Positions 44,000 to 55,324 of a stretch of DNA of 64,000 nucleotides are shown here, piece after piece (positions within the stretch are counted from its first letter, which is position 1; each line of letters opens with the position of its first letter). The stretch spans positions 1 through 64,000 of the forward strand of contig JAFJTR010000005.1 in assembly GCA_022559985.1 (NCBI GenBank). The letters run 5' to 3'. The DNA comes from Parastagonospora avenae f. sp. tritici 18332-5 (taxonomy: Eukaryota; Ascomycota; Dothideomycetes; Pleosporales; Phaeosphaeriaceae). The notes under the pieces were generated by a model, which saw nothing but the letters and a program-made list of their open reading frames with translations, made no database searches and had not been told where the DNA came from. A program made the position numbers and the translations under genes.

Positions 44000-44652
44000 G
44001 TTGCCGACTCTCGCTCGGGATACTGGGCTCAGATTCGGTAAATCGAGATGTGGAGAGTCAAGAGAGGAAGTGGAGGGCGCGAGGGTCCCAGGTCAGTACA
44101 AACAGAAAGCTTGGCGCCAATTTCACGTGCACTGGGCTTGATGGTCATCTCAAATGCTTCCATTAAGATCACTGACCATAGTCAGCTATAATTACACAAG
44201 GGCAAGGTTCTTGCTCGCATCTCTTTTGCCAATTTGTTATGTCGAATGACTACCATACATATGTAGTGTCAGGCTTGGATCTTTCACTCCGAAGCCAATC
44301 TCTAGCGCGACTTTGCAACGAGCCTCAGATACATAATTGCGGACGGCATGTACAACGATTCCGCGAAGAACGGGAAGGAGCGTTCTATGCGGTGCACGCC
44401 GTAGGTAGTTAGCCTTCTAGATAGTCTTTTCGTCGGTGGCGATAGATTTAGTTGGCGCGCGTTCTCTCCTGTTTATCCTATACTACTCAGGTTGACGCAT
44501 TTTAGCATCACTATCACGTGCCGTGGTTTTAAATATCGTGGGACTTGAAGGGGCAATTTTATGTGGAGAGTCTTGTTTTATTCGCAACTAACACGCGTTG
44601 AAGACCCACCGGTGCACTCACTACGTTTCAAAACCATGCCAATCTTTACTAC
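44000..44652. other. Spacer in the LPAELRNRIYE array
   Basis: 653 bp, AT-rich, with no supported gene or repeat. Confidence 0.5.
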
Positions 44653-45414
44653 TTATCTGTCCTCGCCCACTTGTAACATGAGGTATCTGTTGAGTAGTCC
44701 GACCTCTGTTCGATTTGGTACGTAGGGTAGTTCAGCATAGAAGATGCTACCAGTCACCAATATACGTTGTATGGGTATCAATGACATCAATCTTGAATCT
44801 CTGAACCCTAGGACCATTCTATAACATACATATGTAGCCTTGCGTCGGTCGGCGGTGTATGAGTAATCATTGTTGCGATAAACCTCCATGTCCTCAAGAG
44901 CCGGAAATACGGCTGGCCTGCCCATTGACGTGAAGAGATCGTCATTCTCTCCACACACATCAGATTGATGTATCACTATGTGCTTGATCAGACTTGCTCG
45001 AAAACGCTGCCCGTTGGTCCAAGGACGGAAGAATGTGTTGCATGTAGGACCGTCGCTATAGTCGACAAAACTGAAATCGAATGTACAGGCCCCGAAGGCA
45101 ATCGCAAGTGCTTCGTGGTTGATTTGGTGACAGGTGTCGAGTAGTGCGAGTGGACTATGCGATGGTCCCCATCCTAAGGCTGGGCAGTTGCGAGGGTGGA
45201 CCCATACAGTTTTGTCGAGGAGGACGACCCTGTAAATTTGATTTCGAAATTCTGCGGGGAGCTTGAGGAACGGTGACTCGAGCTGATTGCGCCGTGTGGC
45301 CCAGTCCATCTTGGCCGCGGTGGGCATCCATAGCGATCGTAGCCATTCGAACAGGAGTGAGATCATGGTTGATATTGGGCCTTGGAAGATTGTAAATTCG
45401 GTTCGAAGAGACAT
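44653..45414 (-). CDS. LPAELRNRIYE-family protein, copy 3 (F-box-like/2EXR-type), intact
   Basis: One uninterrupted frame of 253 residues from ATG at 45414 (other in-frame starts at 45366 and 45308). The signature RRNQLESPFLKLPAEFRNQIYRVVLLDKTVWVHP is followed by LLDTCHQINHEALAIAFGACTFDF, SLIKHIVIHQSD and FPALEDMEVYRNNDYSY, so the whole core seen in decayed copies is present. The start MDWATRRNQ at 45308 matches the MD...NQ start of its neighbours; the longer N-terminus has a hydrophobic stretch (MISLLFEWLRSLWM) that may be non-coding or a genuine addition. Function unknown. It is the longest intact copy in the array. Confidence 0.75.
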   Translation of the reverse strand: MSLRTEFTIFQGPISTMISLLFEWLRSLWMPTAAKMDWATRRNQLESPFLKLPAEFRNQIYRVVLLDKTVWVHPRNCPALGWGPSHSPLALLDTCHQINHEALAIAFGACTFDFSFVDYSDGPTCNTFFRPWTNGQRFRASLIKHIVIHQSDVCGENDDLFTSMGRPAVFPALEDMEVYRNNDYSYTADRRKATYVCYRMVLGFRDSRLMSLIPIQRILVTGSIFYAELPYVPNRTEVGLLNRYLMLQVGEDR

Positions 45415-46221
45415 AAAACAAATATACTTTAAGTTCAATAGACATACGTATGTAAATGTTAGCGCGTTATAGGTGGATCGAAAAGCTGTTCGAATTTAGG
45501 CTGCAATGACAAAGCATTCACAGTTTCGGTTACCTTGATCATATTTTACTTCCGATCCTTCGAGATGTCAATAATCATAGCCTATAGCTACTCACCTCTA
45601 TCATCAAGACTTCGAGCTACAATTAATACTTAATTACGGACATAAGCCACGATCCTAAAAAATGTAGAGTATGATACACCAACAGCGCTTCCATAGGTAT
45701 CGCATGCGGATTCCTCCGGGGGTTTACACCTTGATGTACCAGCAAAGTGGTGGGAATTAAGCATTTCAAGATGTATAATGGTTGTGACCAAGCAGTTATC
45801 TCCAGCTACTTCCGCTTAGATGGGCACTCAAGAGTCAATATTGAACGGACCTACTTGTCGCGCGCTGACATAAATGTATAAGCTAACCAATTGGGAAGGT
45901 AGCATAACGAGGTATGAAAATCGATCTGCAACTGATCTAAAAACTGTGTGTCCTGATGATCTATGGCGCTGAAGTCGGAGATTCAGCCACTAGTGAACAA
46001 GCTCAGCACTTCCTAATGGATCAGCCAGCAGATGAAACGTAGTGCTGTTACACCTCGGGTGTTCTAGATCGCTTGATATATAAGCGCACGGCCAATCGCG
46101 ACCATTGCAGAAACACTTCCATTTCTCGCAGCTATACTATTACATACTCATGATTAAAGCACGGGCTGGATTTGGATCATGATAAAAGCAGTTCAGAACC
46201 TGTATAATGTGATCTGGTTGT
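45415..46221. other. Spacer in the LPAELRNRIYE array
   Basis: 807 bp, visibly AT-rich with TpA-rich strings. No gene, RNA or repeat supported. Confidence 0.5.
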
Positions 46222-46978
46222 TTATCTAACTCCAGATCTAACGCTTGCTGCATATGCCCTAGCTCTCGCAACGGCGCTTCTAGCTCGAGCGGCTTTGTGT
46301 GTTGAACTAGCACTGACTATCAACGTGTTGTCACCAAAGGCATCGGTCGCGACCTTGGTCAGTTCTTCCAGCAGGAGGCTCTGCGCTTTTGTTGATATCT
46401 CGCAGAAGGACTGGAAGACATGGATATATCTCAGCATTGGGAAAGTGCTAGCTCACTGACCGACTGTCCATTGTCTAGGAAAGTGATCCTCTTCAGGCTG
46501 GCCAGGGTATTCCATCCACATGTAGTGCATATTGTTCATTGGAACAGATATGGAGCACATCCGGGAAAGCGTGACGGCGTCGAGCCACTGCGCGCTGTCT
46601 TCGTCCAAGCCTTGCTGAAGATGTGCGAAATCGAACGTCGAGGCTGCGTAGAATACACCGAGCGCCTCATGATGGGTTTGACAGCAGACCAAAAGCAGAC
46701 TACAAGCCAATTGGTAACCGCAGCGTTTGCGGTGTGGGTGGGTTTTGGATGGTAGGTTTAGCGGGCCGTGTACTTTGATGACTGTGCCTTGAAACGCAAA
46801 CTCGTGGATGGAATTTCGCAATTCGGCCTGTAAGCGCAGGATAGGCGACTCTTGTTGGTTGATAGAAGTGCTGCAGTCATATCAGTGTTTTTGCTCATGC
46901 TCCAGTGTCTATCACTTGTACTGACACTCGCTCTTGTTCCGCATCTTTTGATGCCTCCAGGAAGCGACGTGAACTCAT
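46222..46978 (-). pseudogene. LPAELRNRIYE-family copy 4, in-frame TGA
   Basis: ATG at 46978 starts MSSRRFLEASKDAEQERVSV; the exon 1/exon 2 join is not clear. The main frame from about 46865 reads NQQESPILRLQAELRNSIHEFAFQGTVIKVHG, LLLVCCQTHHEALGVFYAASTFDFAHLQQGLD, then PRQWTVGQ, TGA at 46453-46455, and continues in the same frame as ASTFPMLRYIHVFQSFCEIS, which aligns with FPALEDMEVYRNNDYSY of copy 3. It ends at 46222 with an Arg/Ala-rich tail. CGA to TGA is the simplest origin. Splicing around the TGA with the GTCAGT next to it was tried and leads to an early stop. Confidence 0.6.
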
Positions 46979-47269
46979 TTTGTTGTTGTAAAGATCCAGG
47001 TCCCCAGCTGAGTTAATTTAATACAATGAGAACGTGCAAGGGAAGTTCAAGTGAGGCGGGTGGGAAAGAAGCGCTAGGTAGCTAAGGATCCACGAGTGTA
47101 AACAGGACTCTTGGCATCGCCTTCACGTGCTTTCACTTCCAGCACCTGGTGTTACGATGGCGATTTTCAGGACAAGAGCAATGTCATCGTGGATTGGCAG
47201 AAGAGAAGGAAGGGGTGATTGAGCATTCTTCATTTATACATGTATATAGTGCGAGGGTAGCTTCACTGC

Positions 47270-47910
47270 CTAGAGCAAGAGAGAGTCCTCGTCCAACGGC
47301 GCATGCGCTTCGATGTCTTCCCTCCCAAACATCGCTGAAACAAGCAGAGGAAGAGTGAAGTACGCTAGATCGTCGTAGAGCTCCCATGTAGAGATGTGAA
47401 CATGCCTTCGCGCAGGGAAAGCCATCTCCAGGAATGGCTCTTTGAAAAGACTGATTTCCGTTACTCTGTACGTTGCTGCATACCACCGAGTGTAGTATTT
47501 CTCCATCTCCTCTCTGTCGACTTTAATGCTGCGAACGTTTCTCCGGGTCTTCTCGTCCAATCACATGATGTGACTCTCGACCAAGCCACGCCAGACGCAG
47601 GTGAGGTCGAAGGTGGATGCGTCGTATAAGATTGGTAGGGCTTCGTGGCGGATCTGGCGACAGACGAAAATGATGCCGCAGGATTGTTGATACTTCTTAC
47701 GGTGGAGCTGTCCATGGTGTTTCCTCCGTTCATGGACTTTGACGGTAGTGTCGTGGAAAGTAAACTCGTAGATGCGGTTCCTGAGCTCGGCGGGCAGGCG
47801 GACAAACGGCGACATCAGTTGATTCTCCGCGGTCCTATGAGTCCGAAAGTTAGCTTAAATTCCTACAGCTGGAATGTAGTGAAGTCTCCGTACCTCTTGT
47901 CGGCGTCCAT
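47270..47910 (-). pseudogene. LPAELRNRIYE-family copy 5, in-frame TGA
   Basis: Exon 1 47910-47894 (MDADKR) and exon 2 from 47834 join in phase to TAENQLMSPFVRLPAELRNRIYEFTFHDTTVKVHERR, then GIIFVCRQIRHEALPILYDASTFDLTCVWRGL. The frame meets TGA at 47563-47561 and continues unchanged as LDEKTRRNVRSIKVDREEMEKYYTRWYAATYRV to a TAG at 47270-47272. Copy 4 has QWLDAV where this copy has stop-LDEK, so the TGA replaces a Trp codon. The two halves could be expressed as a truncated protein, but the long open frame after the TGA suggests a recent event. Confidence 0.65.
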
Positions 47911-48097
47911 ACTTGCGCCGGTGCTGTGGCTCGTGAGAACGAGTGGTACCGTTGGTTTATGGAAGTGCTGATGGGTAGAGAGAGCGAGAGTAGCACATCG
48001 CCCAATACAAATTCAGAGGAGGAACTAATAGTGGTGAGCGAGCTAGTGGGGCTAACTATACCGTATACGCAACCAAGCGTTGATTTGGCAAACGATT

Positions 48098-48212
48098 ACC
48101 AAACTCTCTTTGAGAACTTCATGTAGCCGTCACGAATGTACATGACAATCTCTAAGTCTAGTCGCTTGAGGTATGTCCTTGCCGCGACGACCAGCTAAGC
48201 ATGGATGTAGAG
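48098..48212 (-). pseudogene. LPAELRNRIYE-family 3' fragment, copy 6
   Basis: The minus strand reads RTYLKRLDLEIVMYIRDGYMKFSKRVW then a stop, clearly related to SDLEVVMYNRDGEMKFMR at the end of copy 1. No start or LPAE block was found upstream, so only a 3' remnant remains. Confidence 0.5.
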
Positions 48213-48373
48213 TCACTAAAGATAAGGAGAGCGTCTGGCGTATCAAACACAAACTATATGGGTATTTAACAGTACTGCTACATGCTAGCTGACAACAATA
48301 AGAAACGCCTCGCTTTCGTCACATCATATCATACGGCAGGGGCTCCAAGGATTAAGACACCAGAGTTCTTGCT

Positions 48374-48838
48374 CTAGATGTGATCATGGCCTAGAGCACC
48401 AAATTAGCAAACAAATCAACGTCCAAGGAATTTCTAGAACTTACGTCCAAGCGCCCTCCCCTTCTTCCCTAAAGCCTTCGCCTCACTCTGCTTAATCTTC
48501 GCCAACCTCGCCTCCTCCGCCGCCTCCCTCTCCAACCTATGAACATGTTCTCTCGCCTCTCTTACAGCGTTCTTCGCAACGAGGAGCGCGCGATCAGCGT
48601 CGCGTTCCGCGGCTTCGGCCTGGCGCAAAGACTGTGTTGCGGCTGTGATACTGGGGTCGTGCGAGCTGCGGGAGAACATGCCGGAGGTGAGCTTGGGGGA
48701 TGTGGTGGTGGTGGTGGTGTGGGAGTGGTGGGTTGAAGTGCGATGGGGCGAAGATGAGCGGCGGCGGGAGAACATTGATGTTTTCTGGGGTGCCGCTGGG
48801 GGCGGGGAGGGTGAGCGGCGAGATCCGAAGATGGGCAT
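48374..48838 (-). CDS. Small basic conserved fungal protein with C-terminal coiled coil
   Basis: Exon 1 48838-48445 and a 17-nt exon 2 48390-48374 give 136 residues. The N-terminus is basic and serine/proline-rich (FGSRRSPSPPP, MFSRRRSSSPHR), followed by a Thr/His tract, then one long helix: PSITAATQSLRQAEAAERDADRALLVAKNAVREAREHVHRLEREAAEEARLAKIKQSEAKALGKKG. The spliced end is LGRHDHI; the unspliced frame would end LGRKF at 48434. The GTAAGT donor and CTAAT...CTCTAG acceptor favour splicing. I recall similar short proteins in other ascomycetes, with a helix and an LGRHD end, but know of no function. Gene next to the LPAELRNRIYE array but with normal codon use. Confidence 0.8.
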
Positions 48839-49458
48839 TGTGGTGGTTTGTGAGGGGATAAAGATATCAAGTTAACAACGATGAGAATTAGCTGTGTAGG
48901 TTTTGATGAAGACTTGGAATTGACTGATGATGGAGATATGATTGCGAGGCTATATCGTGAGTTTATATGCACCCCAGGTAATGACATCGCTTGTGGTTCC
49001 TGGGCATCTTGAAATCAAGATCGCGGGTCGCATCCCTGTATGACGTCAATCTTGTGCCCGAAAACAGCTCTGATCTGCGGCCACAACATATGCACGTTAC
49101 CGCCGCATCGTCATTGCTCATTAAATGTCGAGCAATCGGGGTTGCCGTCCGAAGTGTTATCGAGCATCTGTCAAAAAGACGTTGGTAGCGCTGGTCCGGT
49201 AAAAACGTCGTTTAGTGGGTCGTCGGACCCTGGCGTGCCAGCTTTGATGAGCTTAATCCAACTTCGAGACCAGCGATGCGCCGTGTTAGCCGGTCGAGAG
49301 GCGAACTTGTGTAGGTCAGGTTCAGCACCTCCATGAATAGAGATGTGTAATTCGTGTATAAATGCAATGTGTACCCATCCCAATGCCAACGCTTATGCGC
49401 CATGTTGTGAACACCAATACACCTACCAATGCAGCCATATATATGCATACAGAATACA
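48839..49458. other. Intergenic region between the small basic protein and AVT2-like genes
   Basis: 620 bp. It holds the promoter of the small basic gene and the 3' region of the transporter (both minus). No gene recognised. Confidence 0.5.
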
Positions 49459-51257
49459 TTAACTACACTTGACCTGCTCCCCAGTGCCCATCACCATCTT
49501 GCTGGTGGTCTTGACGATAGAAATGACCATGACACTACACCCAAATGCCACGACCGCCACGGCCAGGTACGTTTGCGAGCTTTTCTTTGAAAGTTTGATA
49601 TAACACAACGGAGGAAGAATGAAAGCAAGCGCACACGCCGAAGTAGCGCCAAAAAGCTCAAACACGACACCGAGATCGCAGGTCAATAGAGAAAGCGCCA
49701 ATGCCGAGATGACCAGTGATGTCGACAGAATCAAGTGTCGATTCGGATCGAATGGCTCGTCTCGAAACCAGTATTCATTCATTACCTCTCTGCACACAAA
49801 GGCTTCAAGCGGCAGCGTGGTGAGCATATTCAGTCCGAAAAAGAGCCGCGCGATGTTCACCATCAGATTGTCGTTGGGAAAGTTGTTGAGCACGTTGCCG
49901 AGTGTCTTGTCGCCGAATGTCAAGTATCCAGAAAGTGCCATGACAAGACACGCGACTAACGAGATGCTGGTGCTATAATGTGTGACCCGCGAGAAGCGGT
50001 CAATTGTGGGTTTGCGGAGAGAGCCGTAGATGAGGAGACTGTTGTGGTGACAGACAAAGGCGAAGGCGATGATGCCAATTGCCTCGAAGATACCAGTATG
50101 TATTATTAGAGAGCCACGTAGTTGTCCTTTATACTCGGCTGGGACGCGGAAAGCTTGCGTTATGATAGTAATGATGATAACGGTCATGCTGACGAGTGCG
50201 AAGCCACTGGCTTTGGCAAGCTGTGATTGTTAGCTGGCTTTTTGCATTGCGCTTGACAATGCACTCACTTTCGCAATATCCCGGTACAAAGAAAGCGGGT
50301 ATGAGATCCCCAGAATGAGCAAAATCATGACCGCCCGGCGGTCAGTCAAGAGCCATAGGAAGGACATGTCGTTCAAGGATGGGAACAGGGCGTCCATGAC
50401 TTTTGGTATCGTGTCGCCTACAATTACGCAGAAAGCCACCATACCACCAAAGGCACTGTCATCGGTCAGAGCATGTTCAAATAACCGATCCGTGGATCTT
50501 CACATACAAGAGCCATTGTGCCAGCGAGATGGCTATCAAACCTGACCTGCCAAAGCAATGTTGCACCGTGGCCTGAAAGGAGTCTGTGCCGCTGAGCTTC
50601 GAATTTATAACGATCAATCGGATGGTCCAATCCACGATGATTGTAAGGCCAATGAGAAGGGCGGTGCCTGTGACCAGGCCGGCGTTGCGGATAGCATAGG
50701 GTTGACCGATGATGCCTGCGCCTCTGCTTCATATTAGCACTCGGTAATTCCTGACATCGAGTAAATGCGTCCCACATTATACTGTTGGCCATATTCATGA
50801 AGGCGCTCTTCATGCCGCTTCTTGGTCTGGCGCTTTCCAGGTAGTCTTCAGGGTCAAAGTCTTCTGCCACAGTGACGCTCGGCGCCTCGATACCTGTGAG
50901 GAGCGGTAGTCGCTGCACTCTTTCCCTTCCGCCATGTCCGTCTGAGCCCACATAGTCGTCTCCTTCCAGCTCTATCCAGTCTCTGTCGCCATTCGAGGTC
51001 CCTATTGGGGCGTCGTCAAAGCGAACTCGGTTCGGTGTCCGCGGAACACCGTCAGCGCGAGGTCGCGCAAACGACGACTGTCGCTTCTGGCTGAAGCCAT
51101 TGGGTCGCGAGCCGGGAGGAGCTGGAGACGTGGAGGTGGCTCGGGAGGACGACGGGGATGGGGAGAGATGTCCCGGACTAGGCCTACGTTCTGGTTCGGG
51201 ATCGGAGTCACTGTCCGATGGATGCTCGTGCAGGAGCTTCTGCGACTCGCTGTTCAT
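49459..51257 (-). CDS. Vacuolar amino acid transporter (AVT2-like, AAAP family)
   Basis: Four exons (51257-50776, 50723-50508, 50455-50269, 50220-49459) give 548 residues. A disordered, acidic, S/P-rich N-terminal tail of about 120 residues precedes the carrier. SAFMNMANSIIGAGIIGQPYAIRNAGL is the helix-1 signature of AAAP/APC transporters; then DWTIRLIVINSKLSGTDSFQ, AQWLFAFGGMVAFCVIVGDTIP, YPLSLYRDIAKLAKAS, FVCHHNSLLIYGSL and VFELFGATSACALAFILPPLCYIKL; eleven helices are expected. The family moves amino acids across the vacuole membrane with protons. Intron 1 has a weak GTGGGA donor, but the join restores SIIGAGIIGQP. The start at 51257 (MNSESQKLL) is the first convincing ATG; the frame is open further up to 51410, probably 5' leader. 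Confidence 0.92.
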
Positions 51258-52088
51258 CGTGGCATGGTCGAAGCGTGAAAGGACAGCGAGCTGATCGTGA
51301 AGTGTGATGTAAGCATCCTGGAACATCGTGAATTCCGAGACCCCTGCATCGCGCTTGGATATATCTGTGTTAGCGTGCCAAGACATGTCGGACAAACCTC
51401 CGCCGTGCATCTCTGCATCTCGAAGTAGAGCTTCAAACGTCTCCTGAACGCACCTCCATTTGCGCGTTGCCTACTTCAGCATCATAATAGCGGATGAAGA
51501 TCGACCAGATTGCAATGAAGGAACTTCTTACTCTCCAATAGCTCATCGCCTAGCCGTACAGCTTAGCGTCTGGGGGCCGAACGCATTTGGCTTGGGCGAT
51601 CTATATAAAGATCTCCGCCGGTTAAGCGCACACTCCCCCCAAAGACGACAGACGAAGCTTGCTCTCGTTTAGCATCCTTCATCGTCAGGCGAGCCGCCTC
51701 TTATGCGGCAGAGACCGGATGCTAATTAGATCGATTCAGCCTTGCGAAGAGCTTCTTCTGATACGCCGCCTGACAGTCTAGCCCCCACCTACGCCCAGCT
51801 GTCAGCGCCATGACCGCCCCCATGCGCAGCATAATTTGATCCTGGGCTACTGAGGTTTTCAATTCATATTCCTAGACCGCGGTACGCGCAAAGGTCGCAT
51901 AGGTATTGGCTGATTTCCTGGTGCCAAGCATGATGAATCAAACGGCGTTGGGACTCCGGTCCTACAGTCCTCTAGTCTTGCAAGAGGCTGAAGCATGGCG
52001 TATTTAGTCTTGGTCAGTGTTTTTGGGGTATAAATCCTCTTCCCCTTCTCCGCCCGATAGTCTGCCTCTGAGGGCATCATACGTCAAA
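51258..52088. promoter_or_regulatory. Divergent intergenic region between AVT2-like and DUF3176 genes
   Basis: 831 bp upstream of both genes. GCTAACACAG at about 51370 on the minus strand could be the end of an intron in the transporter's 5' leader. No other gene recognised. Confidence 0.45.
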
Positions 52089-54075
52089 ATGATCCACAAC
52101 GGACCACAATATCACAGTACTCCTCAGAACCCAGAAGAGATTCCCTTTTCGTCATTGGGTAAGCAAGCCGGGCCTTTTGTCAGGCAAGATGAACAGGATT
52201 GGGACTCTCATGCATCGCCTTCACAAAGGTCACAATCGCGGTCATTGTATACGCTACTACGGGAGTGGAAATATGAGATTGCAACATGGCTACTCGGCTC
52301 ATGTGCCTTCGGTTGCATCGTTGCGCTTTTGGTCGTCTATCGAGACCGCCCACTGAAAGAATGGACATCACGTTTCCTGCCAGCACCCGTCATTGCTGCT
52401 TTATCACAAATTGTGCAATCAGCTCTGCTGTTCTCCATCTCTGCGTGCATTGGTCAGTTGAAGTGGGACTGGCTTCGTCAGACAAGGTCAGCATCCGATC
52501 TTGGCAAATTCGAGGAAGCTTCGCGTGGCCCCCAAGGCAGTTTGATGCTGCTTTTCAAGACGAAAGCGTAATGTTCAAGTTTCCCATCAGTCGACGATAG
52601 CTAATAGGGATAGACATCTTGTGTCTGTCGGTGCACTAGCAACCATCCTACTCCTTGGTTTCTCTTCAGCCACGCAATTGACCAACTCGATCAGCATCCG
52701 CAATGTCCAAAGACCCGACAATCTGTCCAACGCCACGATCAGCCGCTCTGTTCAGTACATGAACAGGACTTGGAACACAACGTTAGTAGATTGGGATAAG
52801 ACAGGTGCTTTCAATAATTCGAAGCGTGGTGTTTCAAATTGTATGTGCTTCTTCGGATCATCGATACATTGGAAGGGCCGCAACTGACTCGTTCCTACAG
52901 TCCATCCACACATGTACAAGGCCATTCTCTCCGGCCTACTCGATGCTGATAAAAATGTGTCGGACATTCAAGGTACCTGTACTGCCGAAGCTTGCAAATG
53001 GCAAGATTATACAACACTTGCCATTTGCGCGTCTGTGGAAGAAGTTGAAGGCGAAATTCGCATTGACAACAGTACGCGCTGGGGTCCCATACCGTATTTG
53101 AAAATATCTGGGGCATCGTGGAATCCTCCTATGCAGCTCTCGGTTGGTACCTCCGTATCTGATTCATTCTGGATGGCTGCTCCATTCAAAGACTCAGCGA
53201 ACATCACCGATGGTCGCCTACCTCCGGTCTCAGACATATACACTGCCTACTATCCCGCGTGTAATGCTGAGAAGAAACAACCCACTCCCGCAGAATGGAG
53301 TGAGAGACTTCGCGATGCAGCAAATTGGAAAGCATTGAAAGGATCTTTGAATCTTTGTTTACAGACGCTCAGTTCCGAATACAACAACACAATGCAGACG
53401 CGGATAGTCGACATAAAGAAAGATCTTCGATGGGTTGCACAAGATCCACGTGACGAGGACACAACGATCTGCTTGTCAGAGCCTTATAACGGTGATTCAT
53501 TCTGCGTGGGCGCGAAGGATCTGTGGCGGTGGTCATCTGCACTCGACCGCACACTGGAAGGTGCAGCCATGATTGCAGAAGAGTACGACAATTACTACTC
53601 TGGTCAATGGGTTCCAAACATAGTTGGGGACATCCTAGGTCCAACCCCAGCTACTTGCGACCCCAATCTGGAATCGAAGTACGGTGTCAAAGGCTTCGGA
53701 AAACGTATTGACAACATCGCCATAGCCATGAGCAATGCCTTGCGGACTGGAAACACGACTTCCCCATTGTCCGTTGTTCGTGGGTCAGAGTGGAACTCTG
53801 AGCAGTACATCGCAGTCGACTTTAACTGGATCATACCTCCTGGGGTGATATATCTTGCCATCACCATATTCCTTTTTGCGACTATCTTCAAGTCGAAGAA
53901 CATGGAGGTGCCGCTTTGGAAGACATCGCCTATGGTCCTGCTACATACGACCGAGCGTAACAATGGTATGCAGACGCTCAAGCAAGTGGATAAAGAGTCG
54001 CATCACACCAAAGTGAAATTGCAATACACAGGAGAGAACTGGCATTTGCAGGAGGTCACGGGCAGGCACATATGA
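52089..54075 (+). CDS. DUF3176 domain membrane protein
   Basis: Three exons (52089-52567, 52614-52840, 52901-54075) give 626 residues. A disordered N-terminus is followed by WLLGSCAFGCIVALLVVY (helix 1), VIAALSQIVQSALLFSISACIGQLKWDWLRQTRSASDLGKFEEASRGPQGSLMLLF (helix 2 and the DUF3176 signature) and HLVSVGALATILLLGF (helix 3). A large part of about 400 residues then has many Cys and several N-glycosylation sites (NTT, NVS, NST, NIT, NNT) and fits an extracytoplasmic domain. A last helix, WIIPPGVIYLAITIFLFATIF, leads to a short basic tail. The family is abundant in filamentous ascomycetes and has no known function. The first splice (GTAATG...GATAG) restores KTKAHLVSVGALATILL. No damage seen. 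Confidence 0.9.
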
Positions 54076-54342
54076 TGTCACAGGGATGAATTCACTTCAA
54101 CGTGACATGTCTATCTTCCTTCCCCTTACACTGTTTGAATCAAATCCGATCGTACATGTTCTCGATACTTCCTAATACACTCGAACAAAGCGTTTCTTTC
54201 TCATGTCCAAAACTCCATCTATCTTCGCGCGCACCTTCAACCGTTTCTAGCCATCCTCACTGTCCTCAATAAGTCCTCGAAGTCGACCGAGCATATCTAT
54301 TCCTAGAGTCCTATCTTTCAGATATCATTCCGTAGTTCCCAG

Positions 54343-54999
54343 CTACTGCACCACAAGAATCCAAATTATCGCCGCCGCTCCCGAAATAGCCAAGACAAAC
54401 ACACAAAACAGCAGCCAAACACTTATACACCGTATCCGATCGTTCCAACTCATGTCGTCCCAATTCATGTCATCCCAAATATCACGCCTATGCCTCTGGA
54501 AGGGCTGGCTTGTCGGCGTTCTTAGTCCACTGTCTTCATCTATAGCGCCTGGCACACGTCCTGACCGCGAGTCTCGCCATCTGATTTCTTCCCTGTCAAG
54601 ATCGTCGTCGTAGTAGTTTATTGGCGCATCGTCAGTACGAGGTGGACCGCTATGAGGTGGTGGTCGGTCATGTGTAATGAGCGGGTTTGTGCGCGGTGAT
54701 ATGTCGCTCTCATGGACGCTTGGTGGAGGAGCTATGTCGCTGACATGGTCAACAAGTGTCTCGCAGATACTCGCGCGGGGTGTGGGTTCGCTCTCGGTAT
54801 CTACGTAGGATTCCAGGTCAGAGAAGCTTTGTGGTGGGGACATCATATCGAGTGGAACTCTGGGCGTGGTGATGGAAGCATTGATGGGTTTTGAGGAGGC
54901 GATTGTTGGCGCAGGTGACGTGTCAAGACGAGTGACGTTGGCGCGTGAGATGTGAGGACTTTGAAGAGCGGAATGTTGAAGACTGACATGGCGTGGCAA
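54343..54999 (-). CDS. Hypothetical protein with one C-terminal membrane helix (tail-anchored)
   Basis: A single exon of 218 residues. About 180 residues are polar and disordered (S, P, D-rich, with DRPPPHSGPPRTDD and RRDIWDDMNWDDMSWNDR), then IRCISVWLLFCVFVLAISGAAAIIWILVV ends the protein three residues before the stop. There is no signal peptide, so tail-anchoring is likely, with the bulk in the cytosol. No family recognised. It is convergent with the DUF3176 gene, 267 bp apart. Confidence 0.65.
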   Translation of the reverse strand: MPRHVSLQHSALQSPHISRANVTRLDTSPAPTIASSKPINASITTPRVPLDMMSPPQSFSDLESYVDTESEPTPRASICETLVDHVSDIAPPPSVHESDISPRTNPLITHDRPPPHSGPPRTDDAPINYYDDDLDREEIRWRDSRSGRVPGAIDEDSGLRTPTSQPFQRHRRDIWDDMNWDDMSWNDRIRCISVWLLFCVFVLAISGAAAIIWILVVQ

Positions 55000-55324
55000 C
55001 TTCTTGTTGTGTGGTGTTGAGAGACACTGGAGTTCAAAATTCGTGGGCGATGAAAGGATTTTAAACCCCCGTATAGTTTTGTTTGCTATATCTTGGCTGA
55101 GACATTGGGTAGATGCTGTTGGTTAGCAGCATGTTATTTCTGCTACAGCGCACTTCAAAAACGAAGAAGGGTTGGACATTGCGGGTGGAGGTGTATCCAA
55201 TGGAGCGAAAATCCCGGCCTCTCCCTCCCGCGCACCCTCATTACTCAACCCCCGAATTCCTACCTACTACACAAACCCTCTACTACCCTCACAATACTAC
55301 ACAAACGAAACATACATCCACACC
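55000..55324. other. Intergenic region upstream of the short gene at 55325
   Basis: 325 bp between divergent starts; the 100 bp before 55325 are rich in CTAC/ACAC strings, as expected of a leader. Nothing else seen. Confidence 0.45.
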
